Of a DNA stretch of 64,000 bases, positions 17,513-27,148 are shown piece after piece. Under the pieces are notes generated by a model. That model did no database searches, was not told where the DNA came from, and saw only the letters and a list, made by a program, of their open reading frames with translations. The stretch is from Proteiniclasticum sediminis (lineage in GTDB: Bacteria; Bacillota; Clostridia; Clostridiales; Clostridiaceae). Location of the stretch: the NCBI RefSeq assembly GCF_018128025.1, contig NZ_JAGSCS010000003.1, forward strand, positions 62,001-126,000. The letters run 5' to 3'. The position numbers and the translations under genes were made by a program. Numbering within the stretch: position 1 is the stretch's first letter; every line of letters begins with the position of its first letter.

Positions 17513-19621
17513 ATGAAGAAAAAAAGCAATCTGACGATCTTCGTCATCATCCTTTTATTATTGGCCTTTTTAGGTTATTCCGGCATCGAGGGGCTCCATG
17601 TGGGCGACTACCGGGTCAAGTCCTTCGGGGAAGTCATTAAGCGGGGACTGGATCTCCAGGGTGGCGTTTCCGTCGTCATGGAAATTCAGTCGGACAAAGT
17701 CACCGCGGAAGATCTGAACTCCATGAAGAGCCTTTTGGATCTTCGCGTGAACAAGATCGGCGTCAGTGAGACCGTCACCACCACCGAGGGCACGGATCGT
17801 GTCCGCATCGACATTCCTGGTGTCTTCAACTCCAGTGAAATTGTCAAGAACCTGCAGACCACGGGAAATCTGACCTTCAAGGATCCCGATGGAAAGGTCA
17901 TCCTCAGCGGCAGTGATGTCACATCCGCCGCGGCTATGATCGATGCCCAGAGTCAGCCTGTAGTTTCCCTGAAGCTCAATGCCTCGGGCACGGAGAAGTT
18001 CAAGACAGCCACAGAGAACCTCATTGGAAAATCCATCTCCATCAACATGGATGATGAGGAAATTTCTGCTCCCCGGGTGAATGAAGCCATTTCCGGCGGA
18101 GAAGCCGTCATTTCCGGCATCGGCTCTGTGGAAGAAGCCCAGTTCCTCGCCGGAATCATCAACTCCGGAGCTCTGCCTTATCCGGTCAAGGCCGTTCAGG
18201 TACAGACCGTGGGACCCAGCCTGGGTGCTGGTGTCATGGCTAATGTGAAGATTGCAGCCTTTGTGGGCCTGGCCTTCATTGTGGCCTATATGCTCCTCCG
18301 CTACCGTAAACCAGGTTTCCTGGCTTCCGTGGCCCTGGGCTTCTACTGCTGGCTGCTGCTTTTCGTCTTCTACGGAATCGATGCCACCTTGTCCCTCTCC
18401 GGAATCGCCGGCTTCCTGCTCACCGTGGGTATGGCCGTGGATGCCAACATCCTGATTTTCGAACGAATCCGCGAGGAGCTCAAGTCCCAGCGGAACCTTC
18501 ATAAAGCCATCGAGGCTGGTTTCCACAATGCCATGAGTTCCATTCTCGATGCCAATATCACCACCATCATCGCCGGACTGGTGCTCTATTTCCTGGGAAC
18601 CGGATCGGTGAAGGGCTTTGCCCTGACCCTGATGATCGGTATCGTCATCTCCATGTTCTCTGCCCTCGTCATCACAAAACAGCTCATCTGGCTGGGTGTT
18701 AACATGGGCTTCCTGAAGGAAGCCAAGGACTTCGGCGTCACGTCCACCACGAAGAAAGTTACGAACTTCGACTTCATCAAGGGAGCCAAAACCTGGACCA
18801 TCGTGGCGGCAGCAGTGCTTGCCCTGGGTATTTTCTTCGGCGTCACCAAGGGCATGAACCTGGGTCTGGATTTTGCCGGCGGTACCCGTCTGGTTATGGA
18901 AGTGGGCAGTGCCTACGACAAGGAAGTCATGGACGGAATCATCAAGCCCTTTGATGGGAAGGCCCTGACCCAGAAAATCGATGAGACCCAAATCGAAGTG
19001 CGCAGCCAGGCTCTGACCACTGAAACCATGGGTGAAGTGGTGAAAGCCATCCAGGCAAAGTATACCCTGGATGACAAGGCGGTCATTTCCCTGGATGAAA
19101 TCGGCGCCTCCGTGGGCAAGGAGCTGACCCAGAACGGCGTGAAAGCCGTAATCATTGCCGCGGCCTTCATGCTGGTCTACATTTCCCTGCGCTTCAAGAA
19201 GAACTACGGATTTGCGGCCATTGCGTCCCTGGTCCACGACATTTTCTTCCTGGTGGCCATTTACGCCATCTTCCAGATTCTGGTCAATACCCCGTTCATC
19301 GCGGCCATTCTGACTATTCTGGGCTACTCCATCAATGACACCATCGTGGTCTTCGACCGTGTCCGCGAGAACAAGCTGGCGCATCCGGGGATGGAAACCA
19401 AGGAACTGGTCAATCTGTCCATGAACCAGTCCCTCATGCGCTCCGTGGGCACTCTGGCCACCACGCTGTTCACCATCGTATCTGTGGCGGTGTTTGTTCC
19501 CCAGATCCGCGACTTTGCCCTCCCCATTTCCGTGGGCGTTTTCGTGGGCGGACTTTCCACCTTCTTCATTGCTGGACCGTTCTGGATCATGTTGGAGAAA
19601 CGATCAGCTGCAAAAAAGTAA
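17513..19621 (+). CDS. secDF: Fused protein translocase subunits SecD-SecF
   Basis: Membrane protein that uses the proton gradient to pull secreted proteins through SecYEG. 702 residues from ATG 17513 (MKKKSNLTIF), which follows CGGAGG; an in-frame ATG 27 bases upstream has no site. The SecD half (to about 420) has one helix, the periplasmic P1 domain with RGLDLQGG and five helices with AVDANILIFERIREE. The SecF half has GLDFAGGTR and SINDTIVVFDRVREN. The fusion is known from Bacillus and some Clostridia. It is isolated between hairpins. Confidence 0.97.
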   Translation: MKKKSNLTIFVIILLLLAFLGYSGIEGLHVGDYRVKSFGEVIKRGLDLQGGVSVVMEIQSDKVTAEDLNSMKSLLDLRVNKIGVSETVTTTEGTDRVRIDIPGVFNSSEIVKNLQTTGNLTFKDPDGKVILSGSDVTSAAAMIDAQSQPVVSLKLNASGTEKFKTATENLIGKSISINMDDEEISAPRVNEAISGGEAVISGIGSVEEAQFLAGIINSGALPYPVKAVQVQTVGPSLGAGVMANVKIAAFVGLAFIVAYMLLRYRKPGFLASVALGFYCWLLLFVFYGIDATLSLSGIAGFLLTVGMAVDANILIFERIREELKSQRNLHKAIEAGFHNAMSSILDANITTIIAGLVLYFLGTGSVKGFALTLMIGIVISMFSALVITKQLIWLGVNMGFLKEAKDFGVTSTTKKVTNFDFIKGAKTWTIVAAAVLALGIFFGVTKGMNLGLDFAGGTRLVMEVGSAYDKEVMDGIIKPFDGKALTQKIDETQIEVRSQALTTETMGEVVKAIQAKYTLDDKAVISLDEIGASVGKELTQNGVKAVIIAAAFMLVYISLRFKKNYGFAAIASLVHDIFFLVAIYAIFQILVNTPFIAAILTILGYSINDTIVVFDRVRENKLAHPGMETKELVNLSMNQSLMRSVGTLATTLFTIVSVAVFVPQIRDFALPISVGVFVGGLSTFFIAGPFWIMLEKRSAAKK

Positions 19622-19652
19622 GGGCAGACTGAAGTCTTTTGACAGCAACCCT

Positions 19653-19678
19653 GGGCCGCGCCATGCGGCCCTTTTTTT
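19653..19678 (+). terminator. Terminator after secDF
   Basis: Perfect GC-rich 7-bp stem GGGCCGC-GCCAT... / GCGGCCC followed by seven T. Confidence 0.93.
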
Positions 19679-19707
19679 CAGCGCTTCCGCAATATTCCTC
19701 CATTCAA

Positions 19708-19736
19708 TTGTAGCTTGAGCGGAAATGTATTATAAT
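19708..19736 (+). promoter_or_regulatory. Promoter of the RecJ-like gene and apt
   Basis: TTGTAG (19708-19713), 17 bases, perfect TATAAT (19731-19736). Confidence 0.7.
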
Positions 19737-19758
19737 GAGATTGTTTTAAGGATGAGGG

Positions 19759-20529
19759 ATGGATATGGTTTACACATACTTAAGGTCACTGCAGCGGGGA
19801 GTCGATTCAACGGTTTCCCAGAAGTATACCCATAAAGCAATTTTAAGAATCATGAAAGCGGTGAATGACCGGGAGAAGATCCTCATTTACGGCAAAGGAA
19901 ATCGGGAAGGCATCTGCAGCATCGCGATTCTTATTCTTGTGCTCCGATACTTCAATGCGGACTTTGATTATTTCCTCGTTCCTCAAGGGGGCAGCCGGGA
20001 AAATTTCATCGCCGATGCCCGAACCCATCTGGATTTTTTCACCCCGGGGGTCATGGTGTCCCTCAATGAAGGGTTCACCCGCAGTGTCCGGGAAACTTTG
20101 GACGACGGGGAGACGGACCTGGTCTCCATCGGTCATGGCGACCATACCATGGAGTACGCTTTTTCGGTGGAAGGGGACACGATTCTCAAGAATGTTTTCA
20201 CCTTCTCCAAGGAACTGTCCATCAATTATGACACCCGAAACATTTACCGCTACATTGATCTCGTCTATTTGGGCTCGGAAGAGACGGATGTCTCCCGGGA
20301 TGAGGTCCTCAGCATGGGGCTGAATCGCCTCCATGTCTCCAACAATTATGGAATCCGGTCCCTGAAAAAACTGAATTCCTGTGATGAGGCGGGACTGCGA
20401 AACCTGCTTACCCCCAGAGACAATCCCGGATCCATGGTGGACAACTCGCGAATTATCATCGAGCTGTTAACCACAGAAGACATGAACCGGGCGGAACAAA
20501 TTGCCAAGTACCTGATCAAGAGCAGATAA
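19759..20529 (+). CDS. Degenerate, truncated RecJ-like DHH protein
   Basis: 256 residues at the locus where Bacillota keep full-length recJ (secDF-recJ-apt-relA); RecJ is usually 550-800. The scaffold of the RecJ DHH core can be followed: ILIYGKGNREGICSIAIL (about 41-58) matches RecJ motif I but reads GKGNREG where RecJ has DYDVDG. SIGHGDHT (about 123-130) stands at the DHH motif. YIDLVYLGSEETDVS and GLNRLHVSNNYGIRSLKKL match the YLDLVALGTVAD ... GL..L region without its Asp. TPRDNPGSM replaces the PRINAAGR segment. It ends in IIELLTTEDMNRAEQIAKYL, just where RecJ continues. Family membership is inferred from pattern and position; nuclease activity looks lost. The start may be ATG 19759 or 19765. 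Confidence 0.7.
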   Translation: MDMVYTYLRSLQRGVDSTVSQKYTHKAILRIMKAVNDREKILIYGKGNREGICSIAILILVLRYFNADFDYFLVPQGGSRENFIADARTHLDFFTPGVMVSLNEGFTRSVRETLDDGETDLVSIGHGDHTMEYAFSVEGDTILKNVFTFSKELSINYDTRNIYRYIDLVYLGSEETDVSRDEVLSMGLNRLHVSNNYGIRSLKKLNSCDEAGLRNLLTPRDNPGSMVDNSRIIIELLTTEDMNRAEQIAKYLIKSR

Positions 20530-20551
20530 ACGAACCCTAGTGGAGGTTATT

Positions 20552-21070
20552 ATGAATTTTAGAGACAAGATTGCCATCATCGAAGGATTCCCCAAGGAGG
20601 GAATCAGCTTTAAGGATATTACCCCGCTCATCGGCGATGGAGAGGCCTTCAAGACCCTCATCGACGAAATGGCGGCCAAGCTTCGGGGACAGGGCGTGGA
20701 CTACATCGCCGGACCGGAAGCCCGCGGCTTCATCTTTGGGGTTCCCCTGGCCTATGCCCTGGGGGTGGGCTTCATTCCCATCCGCAAGAAGGGTAAGCTT
20801 CCCCAGGAAACTGTCACCATCACCTATGATCTGGAGTACGGCCAGGATACCCTGGAAGTGCACAAGAATGCCTTCCCCAAGGGGGCCCGCGTCGCCCTGG
20901 TGGACGACCTTCTAGCCACTGGTGGAACCATCTCCGCCTGCGCCAAGCTCATCGAACTGGCAGGAGGAGAAGTGGTTTCCGTGGACTTCATCATTGAACT
21001 CACCGAGCTCCATGGCCGCGACAAGCTGGACGGCTACAAGGTGGAATCGCTCATCACCTATGATCTCTAG
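20552..21070 (+). CDS. apt: Adenine phosphoribosyltransferase
   Basis: Cytosolic salvage enzyme converting adenine and PRPP to AMP. 172 residues from ATG 20552, seven bases after GGAGG. The family N-terminal signature is FPKEGISFKDITPL, and the PRPP site is VALVDDLLATGGT (115-127). Position between the recJ locus and relA is conserved. The relA promoter begins in its stop codon. Confidence 0.98.
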   Translation: MNFRDKIAIIEGFPKEGISFKDITPLIGDGEAFKTLIDEMAAKLRGQGVDYIAGPEARGFIFGVPLAYALGVGFIPIRKKGKLPQETVTITYDLEYGQDTLEVHKNAFPKGARVALVDDLLATGGTISACAKLIELAGGEVVSVDFIIELTELHGRDKLDGYKVESLITYDL

Positions 21071-21096
21071 ACAAGTCTCCTTCAAATGAATATAAT
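21068..21096 (+). promoter_or_regulatory. Sigma-A promoter of relA, overlapping the apt stop codon
   Basis: TAGACA (21068-21073, 5 of 6, its first three bases are the apt stop codon), 17 bases, perfect TATAAT (21091-21096). Expected start of transcription is near 21103. Confidence 0.85.
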
Positions 21097-21108
21097 GAAC
21101 AACAAAAG

Positions 21109-21126
21109 GCTGGTTGATCAACCAGC
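21109..21126 (+). repeat. Perfect 18-bp palindrome at the 5' end of the relA transcript
   Basis: GCTGGTTGATCAACCAGC is fully self-complementary and starts about 6 bases after the predicted start site. No T run follows (TTATCTTC), so it is a weak terminator candidate; it may be an operator or a 5' stabilising hairpin. Confidence 0.7.
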
Positions 21127-21176
21127 TTATCTTCTATTTCGTGGAATACTGAACCTGCAGAAATGAGGAATGGAAC

Positions 21177-23381
21177 ATGCTGTACGACTTGATGAAGAAA
21201 ATCGATAAGTCGGGCCACATCAACAAGGAATTGGTGATCAAGGCCTATAACCTGGCGGCGGAAGCCCATGGGGACCAACGGCGCATTTCCGGGGAGCCCT
21301 ATGTGACTCACCCCGTGGAAGTGGCGTCGATTCTGGTGGACATGGGAATGGACACCAATACCGTCGTTGCCGGGCTTCTTCATGATGTCGTGGAAGACAC
21401 CACCTATACGGAGGAAGAAATCGCCAAGCTCTTCAGTCCGGAAATTGCGGAACTGGTGGACGGCGTCACCAAGCTGGGAAAAATCAAGTATAAGTCCAAG
21501 GAAGAGGAGCAGGCGGACAATGTGCGCAAAATGCTTCTGGCCATGGCCAAGGATATCCGGGTGATCCTCATCAAGCTGGCGGACCGCCTTCACAATATGC
21601 GGACCCTGCGCTATATGCCGCCGGAAAAGCAGAAGGAGAAGTCCAAGGAAACCTTTGACATCTATGCTCCTTTGGCCCATCGGCTGGGGATGTTCAAGAT
21701 CAAATGGGAGCTGGAGGATCTGGCCTTCCGTTACATGTATCCCACGGAGTATTACGACTTAGTCAATCAGATCGCCGAGAAGCGCAAGGAACGGGAAGCC
21801 TACATCGCCAAGATCATGGAAGACATTGTGGAGAAACTCCAGAATGCCAACATCGAATGCGACATCGACGGCCGGCCCAAGCACTTCTACTCCATCTACA
21901 AGAAGATGATGGCGCAGAATAAAAATATCGACCAGATCTTCGACCTCACGGCCATCCGGGTTCTGGTGGACAGCATCAAGGACTGCTACGCCGCCCTGGG
22001 CATCGTCCATACCATCTACAAGCCCATTCCCGGACGCTTTAAGGACTATATTGCCATGCCCAAGCCCAATATGTACCAGAGTCTTCATACCACGGTCATC
22101 GGGCCCCAGGGCAAGCCCTTCGAGATCCAGATCCGCACCTACGAAATGCACCGGGTGGCGGAGTATGGTATTGCCGCCCACTGGAAATACAAAGAATCCG
22201 GATCCTCCAAAGAAGCTCCCCGGGATTCCATGGACCAAAAACTGGTCTGGGTTCGGGATATGCTGGAATGGCAGAAGGAAACCTCCGATGCGGAGGAGTT
22301 CATGGAGGCCTTCAAGATCGATCTTTTCGGAGATGAGATCTTCGTCTTCACCCCCAAGGGAGAAGTCATCAATCTTCCCCACGGCGCTACCCCCATCGAC
22401 TTTGCCTATCGGATTCATACGGATGTGGGAAACCGCACCATTGGCGCCAAGGTCAACGGCAATATGGTCACCCTGGACTATAAGCTGGCCACGGGGGAAA
22501 TCATCGAAATTGTCACCTCATCGAAGCCCAAGGGTCCGAATATCGACTGGCTGAACATCGCCACTTCCAATCAGGCCAAGACGAAGATTAAAGCCTGGTT
22601 CAAGAAGGAAAAGCGGGAGGAGAACATCCAGCGGGGCAAGGAACTCCTGGAGCGGGAAGCTAAAAAACAGGACCGAAACTTTGCGGACATTGCCAAAGGC
22701 GAAATGCTCGACCGCCTCATTCGCCGATACCACGGCAACAATATGGAAGATCTCTACGTGGTGGTGGGGGCCAGCCAGGTGCTGCCGTCCACGGTGGTCA
22801 CCGCCCTCAAGGATGCCCTGGAGGAAGAGAAAAAGGCCAAGATCAACGAGGACAACAAGCTTTCCCTCTTGGAAGCCGAAAAACAGATCGAAGCCCAGCG
22901 CAAAAAGGATAAAGCGAAGAAGAAGTCCTATTTTGGCGTCATCGTTTCGGGCATGAACAATGTCCAGGTCCGCTTTGCCAAGTGCTGCAACCCCGTTCCC
23001 GGCGATGAGATTATGGGATTCATCACGAACTTCCGAGGAATCAGTATTCACCGGGCAGACTGCAGCAATATCGAAGAACTGAAGAACGACCAGAAACACC
23101 GGGTCATCGACGTGGAGTGGGAGAAGGAGAGCACGGAGCTTTACAGTGCCCGAATTCAGATTCAGGCCACGGACCGTCCCAACCTGGTTTCCGATATCAT
23201 CTCGGTGGTGAACGAGATGAAGATCCCCCTCAACGCCATGAATGTGGAGACCAAGAAGGATGCCACCGTGCTTCTTCATCTGTCCCTCCTCATCAAGGAC
23301 ATCAACCTTCTGGAAGAATGCCTTCGACGGATGCGCAAAGTCACCAGCATCATCGATGCCTTCCGCATTGGAAACCTATAG
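21177..23381 (+). CDS. relA: Bifunctional (p)ppGpp synthetase/hydrolase (Rel)
   Basis: Makes and degrades the stringent-response alarmone. 734 residues, family length. The N-terminal HD hydrolase has H69-D70 in LLHDVVEDT, so hydrolysis should be active. The synthetase domain (about 210-340) has [10 protein letters not shown] and [12 protein letters not shown]. Next come a TGS domain (about 385-450, [21 protein letters not shown]), the zinc-finger region CCNPVPGD and a C-terminal ACT domain. The ATG at 21177 has GAGGAATGG upstream. It heads relA-dtd-hydrolase-hemZ-hisS-aspS under its own promoter. Confidence 0.98.
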   Translation: MLYDLMKKIDKSGHINKELVIKAYNLAAEAHGDQRRISGEPYVTHPVEVASILVDMGMDTNTVVAGLLHDVVEDTTYTEEEIAKLFSPEIAELVDGVTKLGKIKYKSKEEEQADNVRKMLLAMAKDIRVILIKLADRLHNMRTLRYMPPEKQKEKSKETFDIYAPLAHRLGMFKIKWELEDLAFRYMYPTEYYDLVNQIAEKRKEREAYIAKIMEDIVEKLQNANIECDIDGRPKHFYSIYKKMMAQNKNIDQIFDLTAIRVLVDSIKDCYAALGIVHTIYKPIPGRFKDYIAMPKPNMYQSLHTTVIGPQGKPFEIQIRTYEMHRVAEYGIAAHWKYKESGSSKEAPRDSMDQKLVWVRDMLEWQKETSDAEEFMEAFKIDLFGDEIFVFTPKGEVINLPHGATPIDFAYRIHTDVGNRTIGAKVNGNMVTLDYKLATGEIIEIVTSSKPKGPNIDWLNIATSNQAKTKIKAWFKKEKREENIQRGKELLEREAKKQDRNFADIAKGEMLDRLIRRYHGNNMEDLYVVVGASQVLPSTVVTALKDALEEEKKAKINEDNKLSLLEAEKQIEAQRKKDKAKKKSYFGVIVSGMNNVQVRFAKCCNPVPGDEIMGFITNFRGISIHRADCSNIEELKNDQKHRVIDVEWEKESTELYSARIQIQATDRPNLVSDIISVVNEMKIPLNAMNVETKKDATVLLHLSLLIKDINLLEECLRRMRKVTSIIDAFRIGNL

Positions 23382-23389
23382 GAGTAAGC

Positions 23390-23839
23390 ATGAGAGCAGT
23401 AATACAGCGGGTGACGTCTTCTTCCGTGGAAGTTTGCGGGGAAGTCGTGGGCCGGATCAGTAAAGGATTCACGGTGCTTTTAGGGGTTCGGGAGGACGAC
23501 ACCCCGGAGGACCTGAAGTACATGGAAGAAAAAATTAAAGGCCTTCGGGTGTTTGAGGATGACCAGGGAAAGATGAATCTTTCCCTGGATGCCGTAGGAG
23601 GAGAAATTCTCCTCATTTCCCAGTTCACCCTTTACGGCGATGTCCGGAAGGGAAGACGGCCCAGCTTCACGGAAGCGGCCAAAGGAGAAAAAGCAGAAGT
23701 CTTGTATGAAGCCTTGGCGGAAGCCTTAAGGCGGAGCGGTTTACGCGTGGAAACCGGGAAGTTCGGGGCCGAGATGAAGGTGAGCATCGACAATGACGGA
23801 CCCGTCACCATTCTTCTCGATAGCCGAAAGGGCTTCTAG
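23390..23839 (+). CDS. dtd: D-aminoacyl-tRNA deacylase
   Basis: Hydrolyses D-amino acids mischarged on tRNA. 149 residues, normal length, from ATG 23390 (MRAVIQRV) with GGAG just after the relA stop. Both active-site motifs are present: SQFTLYGD (about 77-84) and the cross-subunit NDGPVT near the C-terminus. relA-dtd is a conserved pair. Confidence 0.98.
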   Translation: MRAVIQRVTSSSVEVCGEVVGRISKGFTVLLGVREDDTPEDLKYMEEKIKGLRVFEDDQGKMNLSLDAVGGEILLISQFTLYGDVRKGRRPSFTEAAKGEKAEVLYEALAEALRRSGLRVETGKFGAEMKVSIDNDGPVTILLDSRKGF

Positions 23840-23856
23840 TGACAAAAGGAGAACCT

Positions 23857-24456
23857 ATGATTATTAAGAAAGCTGTCCTGGGGCCATACCAGGAAAATAC
23901 CTATATCCTCATGGATGAGGACACCCGGGAAACCATCCTCATTGATCCCGGTGACGAGGCCGAAGAGATCATCGGCTACCTGCGTCAGCTTCGGGCTGAG
24001 CTGAAGTATATTCTTCTCACCCACGGCCATGTGGATCACGTGGGCGCCGTGGATGCGGTGCGTGACGCTTTCCATGTCCCGGCGTTCATCGCCGAAGAGG
24101 ACATGATGGCCATCGAGAAGCGGAAAATGGCCTTTGGCCGGATGCGTCCCGCGGAAGGGTTTTTGAAGGAGGGGGACAAGCTGATGTTCGGTCGCCGAAA
24201 GGTTACCATCTACGCCACCCCGGGCCACAGCAAGGGCAGTCTCAGCTATCTTATTGAAGGAAACCTCTTCGTGGGGGATGTGCTGTTTCAAAATTCCATT
24301 GGCCGCACCGACCTTTACGGCGGGGATTTTCACGAGCTCATTTCCTCCATCAAGGACAAGCTCATGACGCTGCCCGAAGGGACCCGGGTATACCCGGGAC
24401 ACGGTCCGGAGACCACCCTGGGCATCGAGAAGGCATTCAATGCCTATCTGAAATAG
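23857..24456 (+). CDS. MBL-fold metallo-hydrolase (glyoxalase II-like, YcbL type)
   Basis: Cytosolic 199-residue metal hydrolase. The metal motif THGHVDHVG (HxHxDH) sits at about 54-62, with further ligands at TPGHSKGS and YPGHGPETT. It lacks the C-terminal substrate domain of true glyoxalase II; the substrate is unknown. ATG 23857 has AAAGGAG. In Bacillota a protein of this kind usually lies between dtd and hemZ or hisS. Confidence 0.93.
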   Translation: MIIKKAVLGPYQENTYILMDEDTRETILIDPGDEAEEIIGYLRQLRAELKYILLTHGHVDHVGAVDAVRDAFHVPAFIAEEDMMAIEKRKMAFGRMRPAEGFLKEGDKLMFGRRKVTIYATPGHSKGSLSYLIEGNLFVGDVLFQNSIGRTDLYGGDFHELISSIKDKLMTLPEGTRVYPGHGPETTLGIEKAFNAYLK

Positions 24457-24466
24457 GAGGCCCGCC

Positions 24467-25879
24467 ATGATCAGTGCACGCAGCGACAATAATCTGCGGT
24501 ATCATGTGTACCATATGATCAACCTCTTCTATCCCCAGATCCGATATCTGGAGGAAGAGGAAGAAGGGGACGTGGATATTGAGGTTCAGGTGAAGGAAGG
24601 AAAGCTCTGCATCCGATTCTTTGGGGCAGAGCATATTTCCGATTACAAGCCCCGGGATCTTCAGGATCTTCGTCGGCGGCTCTACCGGCTTCTGGAAGAA
24701 AAAACGGGCAAGGCGCTTCCCTGGGGGACTCTCATCGGGGTGAGGCCATCGAAGATTGTCCGGGAGCTTCTGGAATCGGGGAAGGGTTTGGAAGAGATCC
24801 AGGCGATTCTTCAGGCGGAACACTTCACCCGTCCCGAGAAGGTGGCCTTGGCCCATGAAGTGGCGCTGAAGGAAACCAAGCTTCTGGAGAAGGTTCAGGT
24901 GGAGAACTCCTGCGACATCTATATCGGCATGCCCTTCTGCCCCTCTCGTTGCCTTTACTGTTCCTTTACCTCCAATGTGTATACGGGCAACCGATTCAAG
25001 GACCGGTATCTGTCCCTCATGCTGAGGGAAATGGAGGCCATCCGACGATTCCTGGATGAACAGGGAATGTCCGTAAACAACGTCTATTTCGGCGGAGGAA
25101 CCCCCACGGCGGTGAGCGATGACGAGTTTGAAACCGTCATGGCCGCCATCCATGAGAACTTCCTCCAAGGCCGCCAGGTGCTGGAGTTCACGGTGGAAGC
25201 AGGCCGGGTGGACAGCATCTCCCGGGAAAAACTGAAAAGCATGAAAGCCCACGGCACCACCCGCATTTCCATCAATCCCCAGACCATGCAAAACGACACC
25301 CTGCGCCTCATCGGCCGAAATCATGATGCTCAAAAGGTTCGTGAAATATTTCGTTTGGCAAGGGAAGAGGGTTTTGATAATATTAATATGGACCTGATTC
25401 TGGGCCTTCCGGGGGAAACCCCCGAGGACCTGGAAGAAACCCTCAAGGCGGTGCAGGAACTCTCCCCGGAGAGTCTCACGGTCCATGGATTGGCGTTAAA
25501 ACGGGCATCCCGTCTTTATGAGGATTTTATCCTGGAAAAGCGGTATCCCCTGCCTTCCCAGGAGGAGATGAACCGCATGTACCGTCGGGCTGATGAAACT
25601 GCCCGCGCCATGGGACTTCTCCCGTACTACATGTATCGGCAGAAGCACATGGTGGGCAACCACGAAAATGTGGGCTACGCCAAACCGGGGTTTGAGAACC
25701 TCTATAACGTCACCATGATTGAAGAGGTGAAGACGATCATCGCCATCGGCGCCGACGGCATCACCAAGAAAGTAAAGGATGGCGTCATCACAAGGCAGGC
25801 CAACTTCAAGGGTCTGCCGGACTATACGGAAAGATTTGAGGAAATGATGAGGAAGAAACTGGAGTTTCTTCACGCATAA
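24467..25879 (+). CDS. hemZ: HemZ, coproporphyrinogen III oxidase-like radical SAM protein
   Basis: 470 residues. An N-terminal domain of about 145 residues precedes a radical SAM core with C158-x3-C162-x2-C165 ([10 protein letters not shown]), followed by YFGGGTPTA, the GLPGETPED segment and a HemW/HemN-like C-terminus. HemZ proteins are annotated as oxygen-independent coproporphyrinogen oxidases, but no other heme gene is here and the true substrate is unsettled. ATG 24467 has AGGAGG. Confidence 0.92.
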   Translation: MISARSDNNLRYHVYHMINLFYPQIRYLEEEEEGDVDIEVQVKEGKLCIRFFGAEHISDYKPRDLQDLRRRLYRLLEEKTGKALPWGTLIGVRPSKIVRELLESGKGLEEIQAILQAEHFTRPEKVALAHEVALKETKLLEKVQVENSCDIYIGMPFCPSRCLYCSFTSNVYTGNRFKDRYLSLMLREMEAIRRFLDEQGMSVNNVYFGGGTPTAVSDDEFETVMAAIHENFLQGRQVLEFTVEAGRVDSISREKLKSMKAHGTTRISINPQTMQNDTLRLIGRNHDAQKVREIFRLAREEGFDNINMDLILGLPGETPEDLEETLKAVQELSPESLTVHGLALKRASRLYEDFILEKRYPLPSQEEMNRMYRRADETARAMGLLPYYMYRQKHMVGNHENVGYAKPGFENLYNVTMIEEVKTIIAIGADGITKKVKDGVITRQANFKGLPDYTERFEEMMRKKLEFLHA

Positions 25880-25892
25880 GGAGGAGACGGAC

Positions 25893-27137
25893 ATGGCTTT
25901 ACAGGCACCCAAAGGGACAAAGGACATGCTTCCCATGGAGGCATACAAATGGCACTACATTGAAAATCATCTGCGGACCATCGCAGGAGAGTACGGATTC
26001 CGGGAGATCCGCACCCCCATGTTTGAGAGCACGGAGCTGTTTCAGCGGGGCGTAGGGGAAACCACCGATGTGGTGCAGAAGGAAATGTACACCTTTGAGG
26101 ACAAAGGCGGACGAAGCATGACCCTGAAAGCGGAAGGAACTGCACCGGCCGTGCGTGCCTTTGTGGAGGCTTCCCTCTATGCGGAGGCACAGCCCACAAA
26201 GCTCTACTATTTCACCCCGGTTTTCCGTTATGAGAATGTGCAGAAGGGACGCCTTCGGCAGCACCACCAGTTCGGCATCGAGGTCTTCGGCGCCGCGAAG
26301 CCATCCGTGGATGCGGAGGTCATTTCCCTGGCCATGCGCGCTTTCCAGGAACTGGGCATCCAGGGCCTGAGCCTGAAGATCAACTCCATCGGTCATCCCG
26401 GCTGCCGAGCGGAGTACAATGCCAAGCTCAAGGTATTTCTTACCCCGCACTACGACGAGCTGTGTCCCCTTTGTCAGGACCGGTTCCACAAAAATCCCAT
26501 GCGGATTCTGGACTGCAAGGAAAGATCCTGCAAGGTCATCGTGAAGGATGCCCCGCTGATCCTGGACAACATCTGCGACGAATGTTCCACGCATTTTGAT
26601 ACCCTGCAGAAATATCTGCAGGCCATGGGGATCCCGTACGAAGTGGATAAAGGCATCGTCCGGGGACTGGATTATTATTCCAAGACGGTCTTCGAGATTG
26701 TGAACAAGGACATCACCGTCTGCGGCGGGGGACGCTACGATTACCTCATTGAGGAGATCGGGGGCCCGGCCATGCCGGCTGTGGGATTTGGCCTGGGGCT
26801 GGAAAGACTGCTCCTCTCCATGCAGGATGAGGGCATCGAAATTCCCGAGCCTTCCCGGTTTGATCTCTTCATCGCCTCCATGGGTGAGGAAGCGGAACTG
26901 AAAGCCGCGGCCATGGCCCATGTGCTTCGGGCACGGGGACTCAAAGTGGAGATCGACCATATGGACAAGAAACTGAAAGCTCAGCTGAAGTATGCCAATA
27001 AGGTCAACGCCCGCTATACGATGATCCTGGGCGAAGACGAAATTCGTGGGGAAACCGCAGCGCTGAAGAAAATGGACACCGGTGAACAGATTGAAGTGAA
27101 GCTCGAGGCAGAGGCAATTCTGTCGGGCATGAAGTAG
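25893..27137 (+). CDS. hisS: Histidyl-tRNA synthetase
   Basis: Class II synthetase, 414 residues, cytosolic. Seen: PKGTKDMLP at the N-terminus, motif 2 region [21 protein letters not shown], the histidine-binding [12 protein letters not shown] loop, motif 3 [11 protein letters not shown], and a C-terminal anticodon-binding domain. ATG 25893 has AAGGAGG. No T-box leader fits in the 13-base gap before it. Directly followed by aspS. Confidence 0.98.
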   Translation: MALQAPKGTKDMLPMEAYKWHYIENHLRTIAGEYGFREIRTPMFESTELFQRGVGETTDVVQKEMYTFEDKGGRSMTLKAEGTAPAVRAFVEASLYAEAQPTKLYYFTPVFRYENVQKGRLRQHHQFGIEVFGAAKPSVDAEVISLAMRAFQELGIQGLSLKINSIGHPGCRAEYNAKLKVFLTPHYDELCPLCQDRFHKNPMRILDCKERSCKVIVKDAPLILDNICDECSTHFDTLQKYLQAMGIPYEVDKGIVRGLDYYSKTVFEIVNKDITVCGGGRYDYLIEEIGGPAMPAVGFGLGLERLLLSMQDEGIEIPEPSRFDLFIASMGEEAELKAAAMAHVLRARGLKVEIDHMDKKLKAQLKYANKVNARYTMILGEDEIRGETAALKKMDTGEQIEVKLEAEAILSGMK

Positions 27138-27148
27138 GAGTGAAGAAT

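Noticed and set aside
17570-19384. 604-codon open frame antisense to secDF
   Set aside because: Same shadow effect; composition is unlike a real protein and secDF is unambiguous.
25880-25892. T-box riboswitch before hisS or aspS
   Set aside because: The gaps before both genes are under 20 bases, with no room for a T-box; both are inside the relA operon.
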